From Antarctobacter heliothermus (lineage in GTDB: Bacteria; Pseudomonadota; Alphaproteobacteria; Rhodobacterales; Rhodobacteraceae), in NCBI RefSeq assembly GCF_900188425.1, contig NZ_FZON01000033.1, positions 1 to 33,534 on the forward strand: 33,534 nucleotides of DNA, given 5' to 3'. Position 1 is the first letter of the stretch. Each line of letters starts with the position of its first letter. A model generated the notes under the pieces. That model did no database searches, was not told the origin of the DNA, and worked only from the letters and a program-made list of their open reading frames with translations. The position numbers and the translations under genes were made by a program. Shown here piece after piece: positions 16,742 to 24,861 of the stretch.

Positions 16742-17676
16742 GCTGCGGCCTCCTTTTTCTGATCACCCACAAGCCCGACAAAAATGTCTTCTAGCGAGTT
16801 CTGCGCCGTGTGGACGTCGCGCACGTTGCACCCGGATTGCGCCAACATCCCCATCAGCCGCCCGATCCCGGTGCGCTCTGCCCGCGTGTCATAGCTGTAG
16901 ACGATCTGCGTGCCGTCCCCTGTCAGACGCAGGTCATAGTCCGACAGCGCCTCTGGCAGGGTCTCGATGGGGTCGACCAGGTCGACGGTCAGTTCCTTCT
17001 GGCCCATACGCGCCATCAGGCTTGCCTTGTCCTCGACCAGCAGGATTTCGCCCTTGTTGATCACGCCGACGCGGTCGGCCATCGCCTCGGCCTCTTCGAT
17101 GTAGTGGGTGGTCAGGATGATGGTGACGCCGTCGCGTTGCAACTCGCGCACGGTTTCCCACATGTCGCGGCGCAGTTCCACGTCGACCCCGGCGGTGGGT
17201 TCGTCCAGAAACAGCACCCGTGGTTCATGCGCCAACGCCTTGGCGATCAGCACCCGGCGTTTCATGCCGCCCGACAGTTCAATCACCTTGGAGTCGCGCT
17301 TGTCCCACAGCGACAGCCGCCGCAGGATGCGTTCCACCAGGGCCTCGTCGCCGCGCTTGCCGAACAGGCCGCGCGAAAAGCGCACGGCGTCAGCGACCTT
17401 CTGGAAGGGTTCCAGGTTGATTTCCTGCGGCACCAGACCCACCAGCCTGCGCGCAGCGCGATAGTCGGCTATCACGTCATGACCGCCGACAGCGATGCTG
17501 CCGCCGGTGATCCGGGTGATGCCACAGATTGCTGAAATCAGCGTTGTCTTTCCAGCGCCGTTCGGTCCCAACAGGGCCAGGATTTCGCCCTCTTCAATGG
17601 CAAGCGAGACGCCCTTGAGCGCCTCGAACCCGTCATCGTATTGTTTCCGCACGTCGCGGATGTCTACCATGGGCAT
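16738..17676 (-). CDS. ABC transporter ATP-binding protein (ABC-2 exporter)
   Basis: From the ATG at 17676 the product has 312 residues; AAGGAGGG lies 7 bases upstream, so I reject the longer frame from 17757. It has the Walker [10 protein letters not shown] (about residues 39-47), a Q-loop ([10 protein letters not shown]), the signature LSGGMKRRV, the Walker [13 protein letters not shown] and the H-switch [11 protein letters not shown]-terminal domain of about 90 residues follows, as in DrrA/YadG-type proteins, and ends in EDIFVGLVG. The permease gene overlaps its stop. The pair stands between T2SS blocks but has no evident link to secretion. Confidence 0.93.
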   Translation of the reverse strand: MPMVDIRDVRKQYDDGFEALKGVSLAIEEGEILALLGPNGAGKTTLISAICGITRITGGSIAVGGHDVIADYRAARRLVGLVPQEINLEPFQKVADAVRFSRGLFGKRGDEALVERILRRLSLWDKRDSKVIELSGGMKRRVLIAKALAHEPRVLFLDEPTAGVDVELRRDMWETVRELQRDGVTIILTTHYIEEAEAMADRVGVINKGEILLVEDKASLMARMGQKELTVDLVDPIETLPEALSDYDLRLTGDGTQIVYSYDTRAERTGIGRLMGMLAQSGCNVRDVHTAQNSLEDIFVGLVGDQKKEAAA

Positions 17677-17809
17677 ACTTGGCCCTCCTTGTTCGCTGAG
17701 GCGCAACCTAACCGTCCGGGCGTGATGTTCAATTGAGCACAAACGCATAGTGACCATGCATGTCGCAAACAGACAGGCAGCCCCGGACGGCGCCCCCTAA
17801 GGCCAAGGC

Positions 17810-18787
17810 ATGACCCCCACAAAGCTCAACAGCCCCTCCCTTGGCATCCTGTTCATCTGCATCGGCATTGTCGCCATTTCGGTAAATGACCTGTTGATCA
17901 AGGTGTTGTCTGGTGGCTACCCGCTGCACCAGATGATCTTTGCCCGTTCTGCCATCGGGTTGGTGTTCTCCTTCGGCTTTGTCTTTGCCGAAGGCGGGCT
18001 GGGTGTCCTGCGGACCAGCACGCCGGGCCTGCACCTGCTGCGCGGGCTATTGGTGGTGCTGTCGAACATGACCTATTTCAGCGCGCTTGCGGTGCTGCCG
18101 CTGGGGCAGGCGACGGCGCTGTTCTTTGTCGCGCCTCTGCTGATCACGCTGCTGTCGATCCCCGTTCTGGGGGAAAAGGTGGGGCCATTGCGGATTGGCG
18201 CGGTGATTGTCGGCTTCGCAGGCGTGGTCGTGATGCAGGAGCCGTGGAAGGCAGAGGTCTCTGCCTCGCGTTTTGTGCTGCTGCTGCCGGTCATCGCGGC
18301 GGCGTTCTACGCGCTGATGCAGGTGCTGACGCGGCGGCTGGGCATGACCACGCGGGCCTCGGCCCTGGCGGTCTATGTGCAGGGGACGTTCCTGATTGTC
18401 TCGACGCTGTTCTTTCTGATCGCCGGGGACGGTCGCTTTGCCGAAGGGATAGAGAACGAAAGCCTGATCTTTCTGCTGCGCGCCTGGGTCTGGCCCGCGC
18501 CCGGGGACTGGGTGGTGTTTCTGGGGCTGGGATTGTGTTCCGGGGTGGTTGGCTATTGCCTTGCCGCCGCCTACCGGATGGCGGATGCCGCCACGATTGC
18601 GCCGTTCGAATACATCGGCTTGCCGCTGGCGATCTTCTGGGGCTGGATGGTGTTCGGCGAGTGGCCGATCCCGGCAACCTGGGCCGGCTGCCTGCTGATC
18701 ATCGGGGCGGGCGTCTTTGTCTTTCTGCGTGAACAGGCCAAGGCGCAACCGGCACCAGGGCGGCGCTCCCGCTGGGGGCGGCGCTAA
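17810..18787 (+). CDS. DMT-superfamily (EamA) transporter
   Basis: The 325-residue protein has about ten membrane helices in two EamA halves. The first half contains NDLLIKVLSGGYPLHQMIFAR and the LPLGQATALFFVAPLL segment with IPVLGEKVGPLRIG; the second has FYALMQVLTRRLG and ends APFEYIGLPLAIFWGWMVFGEWP. Motifs G..V.P...R.....G...V and FGE.P are typical of drug/metabolite transporters. The substrate is unknown. It is divergent from the ABC operon (133 bp) and convergent with the next gene, overlapping it by 4 bp. Confidence 0.92.
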   Translation: MTPTKLNSPSLGILFICIGIVAISVNDLLIKVLSGGYPLHQMIFARSAIGLVFSFGFVFAEGGLGVLRTSTPGLHLLRGLLVVLSNMTYFSALAVLPLGQATALFFVAPLLITLLSIPVLGEKVGPLRIGAVIVGFAGVVVMQEPWKAEVSASRFVLLLPVIAAAFYALMQVLTRRLGMTTRASALAVYVQGTFLIVSTLFFLIAGDGRFAEGIENESLIFLLRAWVWPAPGDWVVFLGLGLCSGVVGYCLAAAYRMADAATIAPFEYIGLPLAIFWGWMVFGEWPIPATWAGCLLIIGAGVFVFLREQAKAQPAPGRRSRWGRR

Positions 18788-19296
18788 AGCGCCTTCAGAC
18801 GCACCGCGATGCTGGCCTGACGCCCGGCCAGTGACCCCAGCGGGTCCAGTTCCGGGTGCGTGGACAGCACTTGCGCCATGGATGCCTGCGCGTGTTCAAG
18901 ATGCATCTTTCCGGCCTGTGTCTTGCCCTCTGCCAGCGCCTCAAGACCCAGTTCGTGCCGGGCCGTGGCCGCCACCGCCAGTGCCGCTGCACTGGCCGCG
19001 CCGTCGCTGGCCATCGACATCGCCTCGGCCATCTGGGCGGCCTGGGCATAGTTGCCCGCACGCAACAGGCTGTGGGCATATTCCAGCTGGATGCGGGGCA
19101 GGAACGGGCCCGCGCTGGTCATCAGCCGGGCATATTGCCGGTTCGCTTGGCTGTATTCGCCCTCTTCCAGCGCCGACCGCGCCACAACATAATTCTTGCG
19201 AAAGCCCGAAGACGTGCTTTCCGCGGTGCCACAGGCCGCAAGGGGCAACAGCACACCAAGCGCCATAGACGCCAGCATCACGCGTTTGGGGGTCAT
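18784..19296 (-). CDS. TPR-like lipoprotein
   Basis: The product has 170 residues from the ATG at 19296, preceded by GAGGACAGAG; ATG or TTG codons further upstream are possible. A lipoprotein signal ends in LPLAAC, with Cys22 as the lipidated residue. The mature part is helical with TPR-like pairs: ALEEGEYSQANRQYARLM, then AHSLLRAGNYAQAAQMAEAM and ATARHELGLEALAEGKTQAG. It would sit on the periplasmic face of a membrane. It is divergent from gspC, with 119 bp between the starts, so it may be a T2SS assembly factor such as a pilotin-like protein, but the fold does not match known pilotins by eye. Confidence 0.75.
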   Translation of the reverse strand: MTPKRVMLASMALGVLLPLAACGTAESTSSGFRKNYVVARSALEEGEYSQANRQYARLMTSAGPFLPRIQLEYAHSLLRAGNYAQAAQMAEAMSMASDGAASAAALAVAATARHELGLEALAEGKTQAGKMHLEHAQASMAQVLSTHPELDPLGSLAGRQASIAVRLKAL

Positions 19297-19415
19297 CTGC
19301 TCTGTCCTCATTGTCGTCGCCAAGGTTTGCCTTGATCACCGCGCATGATACCACCGGACAGGGGGCGGCGTCCACGAAAACCCAAGACCGCCCGTGGGAT
19401 AGGATGGAGAGCGTG

Positions 19416-19889
19416 ATGCGCTGGCTTGCCTGGCTGTTGACGCCATTGACCCTTGCCGCCGCCATCTGGGCCGGTCAGGGGCTATATCGCGCGCTCGAAA
19501 ACCCGCTGCCAGAGGCGGCGGCGCTGGCCCCTGCGCCTGCGGATGATACGCTTGCGCTGGATATTCCCGAACCGCGACCGCCGGTCCGTTGGCCATCGTT
19601 GTTTGGCAGCTATCAGCCACCTGAACCGCAACCGCCGCGCCCGCCCGTTCCGGTACATCAAGAACCGCCGCGCCCGCCTGCGCCACCGCTGGACAGCCTT
19701 GGTTTCGCGCTCAAAGGGGTGGTCAGCGATGGGGACACACGCTGGGCCATCATCTCTCATCCGACAGGTGAACGGCTGATCCGCGTCGGTGACACCCTTG
19801 CCGACAATGTCATCGTGACCGGGATAGAAACCGGGGGCCTGCGCGTGGACAATCACGGCGAGGATGCCTTTCTGGCCTTTCGCGACTGA
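19416..19889 (+). CDS. gspC: Type II secretion protein GspC, short form
   Basis: I chose the ATG at 19416 (157 residues) because GGAG lies about 7 bases upstream; an ATG at 19404 is an alternative. The protein has one N-terminal membrane helix (RWLAWLLTPLTLAAAIWAG), a long Pro-rich linker (about 45-90, PEPRPP, PPEPQPPRPPVP), then an HR-type domain (LGFALKGVVSDGDTRWAII, ERLIRVGDTL, GIETGGLRV) that should contact the GspD N0 domain. It stops after the HR domain: the PDZ or coiled-coil end of classical GspC is missing. It lies 112 bp upstream of gspD. Confidence 0.85.
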   Translation: MRWLAWLLTPLTLAAAIWAGQGLYRALENPLPEAAALAPAPADDTLALDIPEPRPPVRWPSLFGSYQPPEPQPPRPPVPVHQEPPRPPAPPLDSLGFALKGVVSDGDTRWAIISHPTGERLIRVGDTLADNVIVTGIETGGLRVDNHGEDAFLAFRD

Positions 19890-20001
19890 CCGCCTGCGCC
19901 GAACGATTCGCCCAGGGGGAGACAAGCCCTTTGTTTGGCTGTATGTTGTGCGCAACGACCGTGAAACACGCGGCGCATGACATGATCGAGAGGGCACGAA
20001 A

Positions 20002-21957
20002 GTGCGGGCAGGAACTTTGACCGATTTGAGCGGACCCGCGCGGATTCGCGCATGGTGTCTGGCAGGTATCATCGGAATTCTAATAGTGTTGCCGGGGCTT
20101 GTCCGGGCGCAAGGGGCGTTGGATTTGCGCGATGCCGACCTGCGCAGCTTTGTTGAGATCGTCTCAGAGGCGACGGGGCGCAACTTTGTCATTGATCCGG
20201 GCGTGCGGGGTACTGTCACTGTGCTGGCCCCGGAAAACGTGACCTCTGCCGCGCTGTATGAGATCTTTCTCAACGTGCTGGAGGTCAATCGCCTGACCAT
20301 TGTGCAGGGCGTCGACGCGGATCGGATTGTTCCGTTGAACACCGCGCGGGAACTGGCTCCAGGTGGTGCCGGGACGGGTCTCTATGAGACTCGTGTCATC
20401 CATGTGCAACACATTCCCGTCTCCGAGGTGGTCGATGTGGTGCGCCCGCTGCTGCCGTCCGAGGCGGTGATTTCCACCGTGCCCAATGCGCGGCTGATCA
20501 TCCTGTCGGACCGGTCCGGCAATCATCGCCGCATCCAGACCCTGATTTCCCAGCTCGACCAGCCGCGCTCTGAGCCGATCGAGATGATCCGCCTGCGCAA
20601 CGCCGACGCGCGTGAAGTGTTGCAGGTGATCCAGTCCATGGGAATCGTGCCCGACGGCGCCAGCGTCAGTGTCGATGCGCGGTCCAACGCGCTGTTGGTG
20701 CTGGGGCCGCGGGATCTGCGCGAACAGATCCGCATCCTGTCTGGGCGTCTGGACGCGCAGCAGAACAACCAGCAAAGCCGCGTGGTCCAGATCAATTATG
20801 CGCAGGCGGCGACGCTGGCGGATGTGGTGTTGCGCAGCTTTCAGGGCGCGGACAGCGGCGGCACTGGTGGCCAGATCCGCATCGTGCCAGAGCCGGGCAC
20901 CAACTCGCTGCTGATTTCCGCGCCTGCCGACCGGATGCAGGACATCGTCATCATGGTGCAGCATCTGGACCGCCGCCCGACACAGGTGTTGGTCGAGGCG
21001 GTGATCTTTGAGATGTCGGTGGATGGCTTTTCCGATCTGTCGGTGCAGTTCGGCGCGATCCTCAATGATGCGATCATTGGCGGGGTGCAGTTCGCGCTGG
21101 AAGGGCGGCCCAGCCTGACCAGCCTTGTGTCCACCGTTCTGAACGGAGACGTGGCCAACCCCGGCAACGGCGGTGTGATCGGCGGGCGGGCGGGCGACAA
21201 CAGCACCGGGATTGCGGGGCTGTTGACGGCCATCGCGGAGACCCGCAGCACGCGGCTGTTGTCGACGCCGTCGATCTTGACGCTGAACGGGCAGGAGGCA
21301 GAGATCGTCGTGGCCCAGAACGTGCCCTTTGTGACCGGGCAGTTCAGCCAGGTGGGTCAGGGCGCGGTGTCGGAGCCGTTCCAGACCATCGAACGGCAGG
21401 ACGTGGGCCTGACGCTGAACGTGACGCCGCAGATCAATGCGGATGGGACCGTGCGCATGGTGATCAAGCAAGAGGTGTCGAACCTGACCAATGCGGTCTC
21501 TTCGGCGGGCGGAGAGATCACCGCCAAGCGGGCGCTGTCGACCACGGTTCTGGTGCGCGACGGCAATGTGATCATGCTGGGCGGGCTGTTGGAAAACGGC
21601 TTTGGCTCCAGCTCGCAGCGGGTGCCGGGGATTTCCAAGCTGCCCATCGTGGGCGGGCTGTTCCGGGGCAAATCCGGGACCAAGAACCAGCGGGTCTTGC
21701 TGGTGCTGTTGCGGCCCCGGATCGTGACCTCTGACAAGGAGGCGACGCGTCTGACGCGTGAGCTGACGCGAGAGGCGAAGAAGGCGAGCCTTGCGATCCA
21801 GCCTGAGGATAGCACGCGATTTCCGCAGACGCCTTTGGGGACGCTGCCCTTTGATGGGGCAGACCTGAACCAGCCGTTTGACGCGACCTTTATCGATCGC
21901 GCGGCAGAGACGAAAAACTATCCGCCGCTGCCCAGCCGGTTGAAGTTTTCAAAGTGA
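20002..21957 (+). CDS. gspD: Type II secretion outer-membrane secretin GspD
   Basis: GspD forms the outer-membrane channel. The 651-residue protein starts at a GTG with AGAGGG upstream. Its signal peptide ends near VRAQ (about 37). The N0 domain follows (LDLRDADLRSFVEIVSEATG), then N1 (VIHVQHIPVSEVVDVVRPLL), N2 (MIRLRNADAREVLQVIQSMG) and N3 (VVQINYAQAATLADVVLRSF). The secretin core spans about 320-580, with VLVEAVIFEMS, LLSTPSILTLNGQEAEI, GLTLNVTPQIN and the signature VPGISKLPIVGGLFRGKS followed by LLVLLRPRIV. Nothing is truncated. No S-domain or pilotin-binding tail is obvious. Its partner GspC lies just upstream. Confidence 0.96.
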   Translation: MRAGTLTDLSGPARIRAWCLAGIIGILIVLPGLVRAQGALDLRDADLRSFVEIVSEATGRNFVIDPGVRGTVTVLAPENVTSAALYEIFLNVLEVNRLTIVQGVDADRIVPLNTARELAPGGAGTGLYETRVIHVQHIPVSEVVDVVRPLLPSEAVISTVPNARLIILSDRSGNHRRIQTLISQLDQPRSEPIEMIRLRNADAREVLQVIQSMGIVPDGASVSVDARSNALLVLGPRDLREQIRILSGRLDAQQNNQQSRVVQINYAQAATLADVVLRSFQGADSGGTGGQIRIVPEPGTNSLLISAPADRMQDIVIMVQHLDRRPTQVLVEAVIFEMSVDGFSDLSVQFGAILNDAIIGGVQFALEGRPSLTSLVSTVLNGDVANPGNGGVIGGRAGDNSTGIAGLLTAIAETRSTRLLSTPSILTLNGQEAEIVVAQNVPFVTGQFSQVGQGAVSEPFQTIERQDVGLTLNVTPQINADGTVRMVIKQEVSNLTNAVSSAGGEITAKRALSTTVLVRDGNVIMLGGLLENGFGSSSQRVPGISKLPIVGGLFRGKSGTKNQRVLLVLLRPRIVTSDKEATRLTRELTREAKKASLAIQPEDSTRFPQTPLGTLPFDGADLNQPFDATFIDRAAETKNYPPLPSRLKFSK

Positions 21958-21969
21958 CCCCTGACGTGT

Positions 21970-21985
21970 TGTCCACGCGTGGACA
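21970..21985. repeat. Perfect 16-bp palindrome after gspD
   Basis: TGTCCACGCGTGGACA is its own reverse complement and lies 12 bp after the gspD stop, in the 131-bp gap before a convergent Hint gene. It has no loop or T-tract, so it looks like a protein-binding site more than a terminator. Confidence 0.5.
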
Positions 21986-22088
21986 GCAAGCCGGGTGTGA
22001 AAAATCAATGGGTTACAGAGACGATTTTACAAAGTCTTAGGGTTTGCGCCCGCGCTGGACCGCAGGTCGGGTGCGGCAATAGCCCCCC

Positions 22089-23006
22089 TCAGGCGGCGTC
22101 TGTCACCTGTCCGGACAGGCGCGCGCGCAAGGGCGCCGGGACCATCCGGGCCGCGCTGATGCGGGGCAGGGGCATTTCCGGGATCGACGCCTCAACGCCG
22201 TAAAGCGCAAGGTATTCGGCGTGATTGTCAAAGCTGCTGCGCGCGACGTAGTCGATATAGGTTTCCGCTGCCGCGCCATTGGCGAGGATCACGTCATGCG
22301 CTGCTGTCTCGATATGGTAGACGGTAAAACAGTCGGAGAGATCGGACAGGGGAACCCAGTCGATACCGTGCCCGTTCACCAGCGCAGAGGCATTTATCAC
22401 AAGACCGTCCAGCACCATGCCGTGGTCGGCGGTGACCGTCAGGTCGGACGCGGGCAGCCCGCCCCCCAACGCGCCTTTGCGGATGCGGACCAGCCGCGCC
22501 CGGTCACCGCGGAACTGCTTGAGGATCGTCTGACGCCCGATCCATTTGACAGCCACCTGCCGGCCGTCCGCTGTCAGGATCAGATCGCCGATGTGCAGAT
22601 CCTCGACCGTGCGGTCGTGGATTGGGGTCGCGATCTGTGTGCCCGTGGCAAAGCAGGTGGTGAAATCGCTGGTGTTCAGAGTGTTGAGGTCGATGCTGGC
22701 AGGCAAGGTCACGTTTGCCGGATCCACGTTCTCGGACAGGATCAGGATGCGTTGACTGGAGGGGACGGTGCTCATCTCGGCAACCATCGCCACGGTGGTC
22801 GCGCCACCGGCCAAGGTCAGCTCCACCGTCCCCAGAAAGGTTGCGGTGACTGTGTTTGAATTGATGTCATCCCCGACCTCAAAGGTCGTGTCGGCCTCCA
22901 GATCGTCATAGGTATAGGTCGGCGAGAAGTCCTGACTCAGGAAGTTGTAGGTTGTGCCGGAGTCGAATTCATAGCGGAAATAACTGCTTGCGGTATAGGT
23001 GGCCAT
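22089..23006 (-). CDS. Hint-domain (Hedgehog/intein-type) protein 1
   Basis: I set the start at the ATG at 23006 (305 residues) with GGGAAAG upstream; the open frame to 23117 reads as non-coding. Residues 1-115 are a Thr/Asp-rich beta region without a signal peptide. The Hint domain begins at Cys118 (CFATGTQIATP), with IGDLILTADGRQVAVKWIGR, the TADH block (192-195) and the YHIETAAHDVILANG block. The family then carries a shared tail (SFDNHAEYLALYG, PEMPLPRISAAR). Hint domains self-cleave at the Cys; this group in roseobacters is uncharacterised, so processing is inferred. A CtrA-like box lies 126 bp upstream. It is a paralogue of the next gene. Confidence 0.85.
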   Translation of the reverse strand: MATYTASSYFRYEFDSGTTYNFLSQDFSPTYTYDDLEADTTFEVGDDINSNTVTATFLGTVELTLAGGATTVAMVAEMSTVPSSQRILILSENVDPANVTLPASIDLNTLNTSDFTTCFATGTQIATPIHDRTVEDLHIGDLILTADGRQVAVKWIGRQTILKQFRGDRARLVRIRKGALGGGLPASDLTVTADHGMVLDGLVINASALVNGHGIDWVPLSDLSDCFTVYHIETAAHDVILANGAAAETYIDYVARSSFDNHAEYLALYGVEASIPEMPLPRISAARMVPAPLRARLSGQVTDAA

Positions 23007-23131
23007 GTTCTTTCCCGAAACAAAGGGTTTTGGGTTTGATTTGTCTTGTCTGGCACCGGGTTTGCGCCGCGACACACGCCCCGAAGAAATGCGCGGGACA
23101 CATACGCCCCGCACCAACGATTAGTCTTTGA

Positions 23132-23146
23132 TTAACCTTTTGTTAA
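23132..23146 (-). promoter_or_regulatory. CtrA-type binding site
   Basis: The sequence TTAA-CCTTTTG-TTAA matches the full CtrA box TTAA-N7-TTAA exactly, on both strands. It lies 126 bp before the Hint 1 start in a 244-bp gap. Such AT-rich motifs are rare in this GC-rich window, but I cannot count them genome-wide. Confidence 0.5.
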
Positions 23147-23250
23147 CTTTTCGCCTGACGCCAAAAGAGTCAAGCCCTCGCGCGTCCGAGGGCCTGAGAT
23201 CAACGTCACAGATCGCGCGAATGTCGTGCGCGGGTGGGAGGGAGCCGCGC

Positions 23251-24183
23251 CTAGGCGGCGGTTGTCACCCGACCTGACAGGCGGTTCCGCAGAGATGCCG
23301 GAACCAGCCGGGCGGAACTGATCCGAGGCAGGGGCATCTCTGGAATTGCGGTTTCGGTGCCATAAAGCGCGAGGTATTCGGCGTGATTGTCGAAACTGCT
23401 GCGCGCGACGTAGTCGATATAGGTTTCCGCTGCCGCGCCATTGGCGAGGATCACGTCATGCGCCGCGGTTTCGACATGGTAATAGGCGATTGTCTGGCCA
23501 TAGCGCCGCCAGTCGACCCACTGCACCGAGGTGCCGTTCACAAGCGCACCCGCCGTGATGACCAGTCCGTCCAGCACCATGCCGTGATCGGCGGTGACGG
23601 TCAGATCGCTGTTTGGCACGCCGTCGCCAAAGGCCCCCGCGCGAATGCGCACCGGCTCTAGCCGGTCGGCGGGTTTGAACATCGGGCTGATGCTGGTGCG
23701 GCCAATCCATTTCACCGGCACGCTGCGCCCGTCTGCCGTGGTCACGAGGTCGCCGATGTCCAGCTGCTCAACCGCGCGTTCGCCGGTGGGCGTGGCGATG
23801 CCGGTGCCTGCGGCGAAACAGAGGGTGAAGTTGAAATTCAGAGAGTCGGTGTCAAAGCCGCCGAAGGTGCTGTTGCCCTGCACGGTGCCGGAATGGCTGT
23901 TGAGGCCGCTGGCCTGTACCTGCGCCGCCGTGACGGTATAGGTGAATGTCCCGTCGGCGGCGTTGAGGTTGAACGTCCCGGGAAACGACCCTGACGGTGT
24001 GAAGCCGTAGCTGCTGTCACTTCCCCCATCGACAAACTCGAAGTCGCCGGTGAAGACAAACGTCGGACCTACGACGCTGAAATCGACATCGTAGGTATAG
24101 GTGTCGTCGGTCGGACCTTCTGTCGTCGTGCTGGACGCCGCGACGGAGGGGCTGGTGAGTTGCATGGAGCCAACGGAACCCAT
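23251..24183 (-). CDS. Hint-domain (Hedgehog/intein-type) protein 2
   Basis: The 310-residue protein starts at 24183 with AAGGA about 8 bases upstream. Residues 1-120 form a Thr/Ser/Gly-rich beta region with no signal peptide (DDTYTYDVDFSVVG, GSFPGTFNLNAADGTFTYTV). The Hint domain starts at Cys122 (CFAAGTGIATPTGERAVEQL), with VKWIGR, TADH (197-200) and the HDVILANG block, then the same tail as the other Hint protein (SFDNHAEYLALYG, PEMPLPRISSAR). The N-terminal parts differ, so the two may present different cargo. The HlyC-like gene ends 11 bp upstream, so they may share a transcript. Confidence 0.85.
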   Translation of the reverse strand: MGSVGSMQLTSPSVAASSTTTEGPTDDTYTYDVDFSVVGPTFVFTGDFEFVDGGSDSSYGFTPSGSFPGTFNLNAADGTFTYTVTAAQVQASGLNSHSGTVQGNSTFGGFDTDSLNFNFTLCFAAGTGIATPTGERAVEQLDIGDLVTTADGRSVPVKWIGRTSISPMFKPADRLEPVRIRAGAFGDGVPNSDLTVTADHGMVLDGLVITAGALVNGTSVQWVDWRRYGQTIAYYHVETAAHDVILANGAAAETYIDYVARSSFDNHAEYLALYGTETAIPEMPLPRISSARLVPASLRNRLSGRVTTAA

Positions 24184-24194
24184 GGGTTTATTCC

Positions 24195-24716
24195 TTATGA
24201 AATGGTGTCAAATTCGCGGGCCGGGATGCGGTGGCTTGTCCACCTGTCCGGGCCGTCGCGGCGAAATTCGGTGACGTGTTTCAGAACGCCGGGGGAGGCA
24301 AAGCGCGGAAACCTGGCGGTCAGGTGGTCCGGTCCCAGCGTTTTGAGAAAGGTCTTTGTCAGTCTCGCGCCAAGGTTCGACCCCGGGTAGGGGGCGATCA
24401 GTTCCATGATCCAGGCCTGTTTGCCCGAGGCCCAGTCGCGCGGGGCGATCATCTGGCCGTTGATCAGCTTTGCCTCGGCCTCTGGTGACAGGAAGGCCCA
24501 TGTGATCGCGGCGCGGGGCACGCCCTCGATGTTGCGGACGTGGTAGAACCGCAGGTCAACGGGCGGCTGGATCAGCAGGCGGATGTCGCTGAGGGCGATG
24601 CGGTCATATTTTGCAGCACGCATGTAGAGGAATGAGATCGCGCCATAGGCAGCGATCTGGTCCTGATCCGGGTATTCCGGTTTCGGCCCGTCCATTCCGG
24701 TCTTGGTCGATGTCAT
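24195..24716 (-). CDS. HlyC-like toxin-activating lysine acyltransferase family protein, atypical
   Basis: HlyC-family enzymes transfer a fatty acyl chain from acyl-ACP to lysines of RTX toxins. From the ATG at 24716 this protein has 173 residues, the normal size. Family hallmarks are ITWAFLSPEAEAKLINGQ (near 71-88), DWASGKQAWIMELIAPYPG (94-112) and a later HVTEFRRD. Aligned by eye to HlyC, the catalytic His (in PLHRNW) falls on Tyr37 (AAKYDRI) and the catalytic Asp (in DWIAP) on Glu105 (ELIAP). If that holds, it may be inactive or work differently; His59 could be an alternative. No RTX toxin is nearby: the neighbour is a Hint gene 11 bp downstream. Upstream starts at 24743 or 24869 are possible. 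Confidence 0.75.
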   Translation of the reverse strand: MTSTKTGMDGPKPEYPDQDQIAAYGAISFLYMRAAKYDRIALSDIRLLIQPPVDLRFYHVRNIEGVPRAAITWAFLSPEAEAKLINGQMIAPRDWASGKQAWIMELIAPYPGSNLGARLTKTFLKTLGPDHLTARFPRFASPGVLKHVTEFRRDGPDRWTSHRIPAREFDTIS

Positions 24717-24741
24717 GCCTGTCTGCGCCCCGCTCTGGTCC

Positions 24742-24770
24742 ATAAGGTTAACGGCAGTCCGGTTTGTCAA
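24742..24770 (-). promoter_or_regulatory. Weak candidate promoter for the HlyC-like/Hint 2 unit
   Basis: On the minus strand a perfect TTGACA (24770-24765) lies 17 bases before CCTTAT (24747-24742), a poor -10. It sits in the 145-bp gap to the divergent gspE and fits a start at 24716. Confidence 0.3.
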
Positions 24771-24861
24771 GCATTGCAAGCGGTTGGGAAAGACCGTTGC
24801 GGTGGCGGTGGTGTTGAGGGCACAAAGGGTGGCGCACCTCCTGCGCAGGACACAGGACCGG

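Noticed and set aside
20164-21471. 435-residue minus-strand open frame opposite gspD
   Set aside because: gspD is complete with all its domains; the antisense product is His- and Arg-rich and lacks domains.
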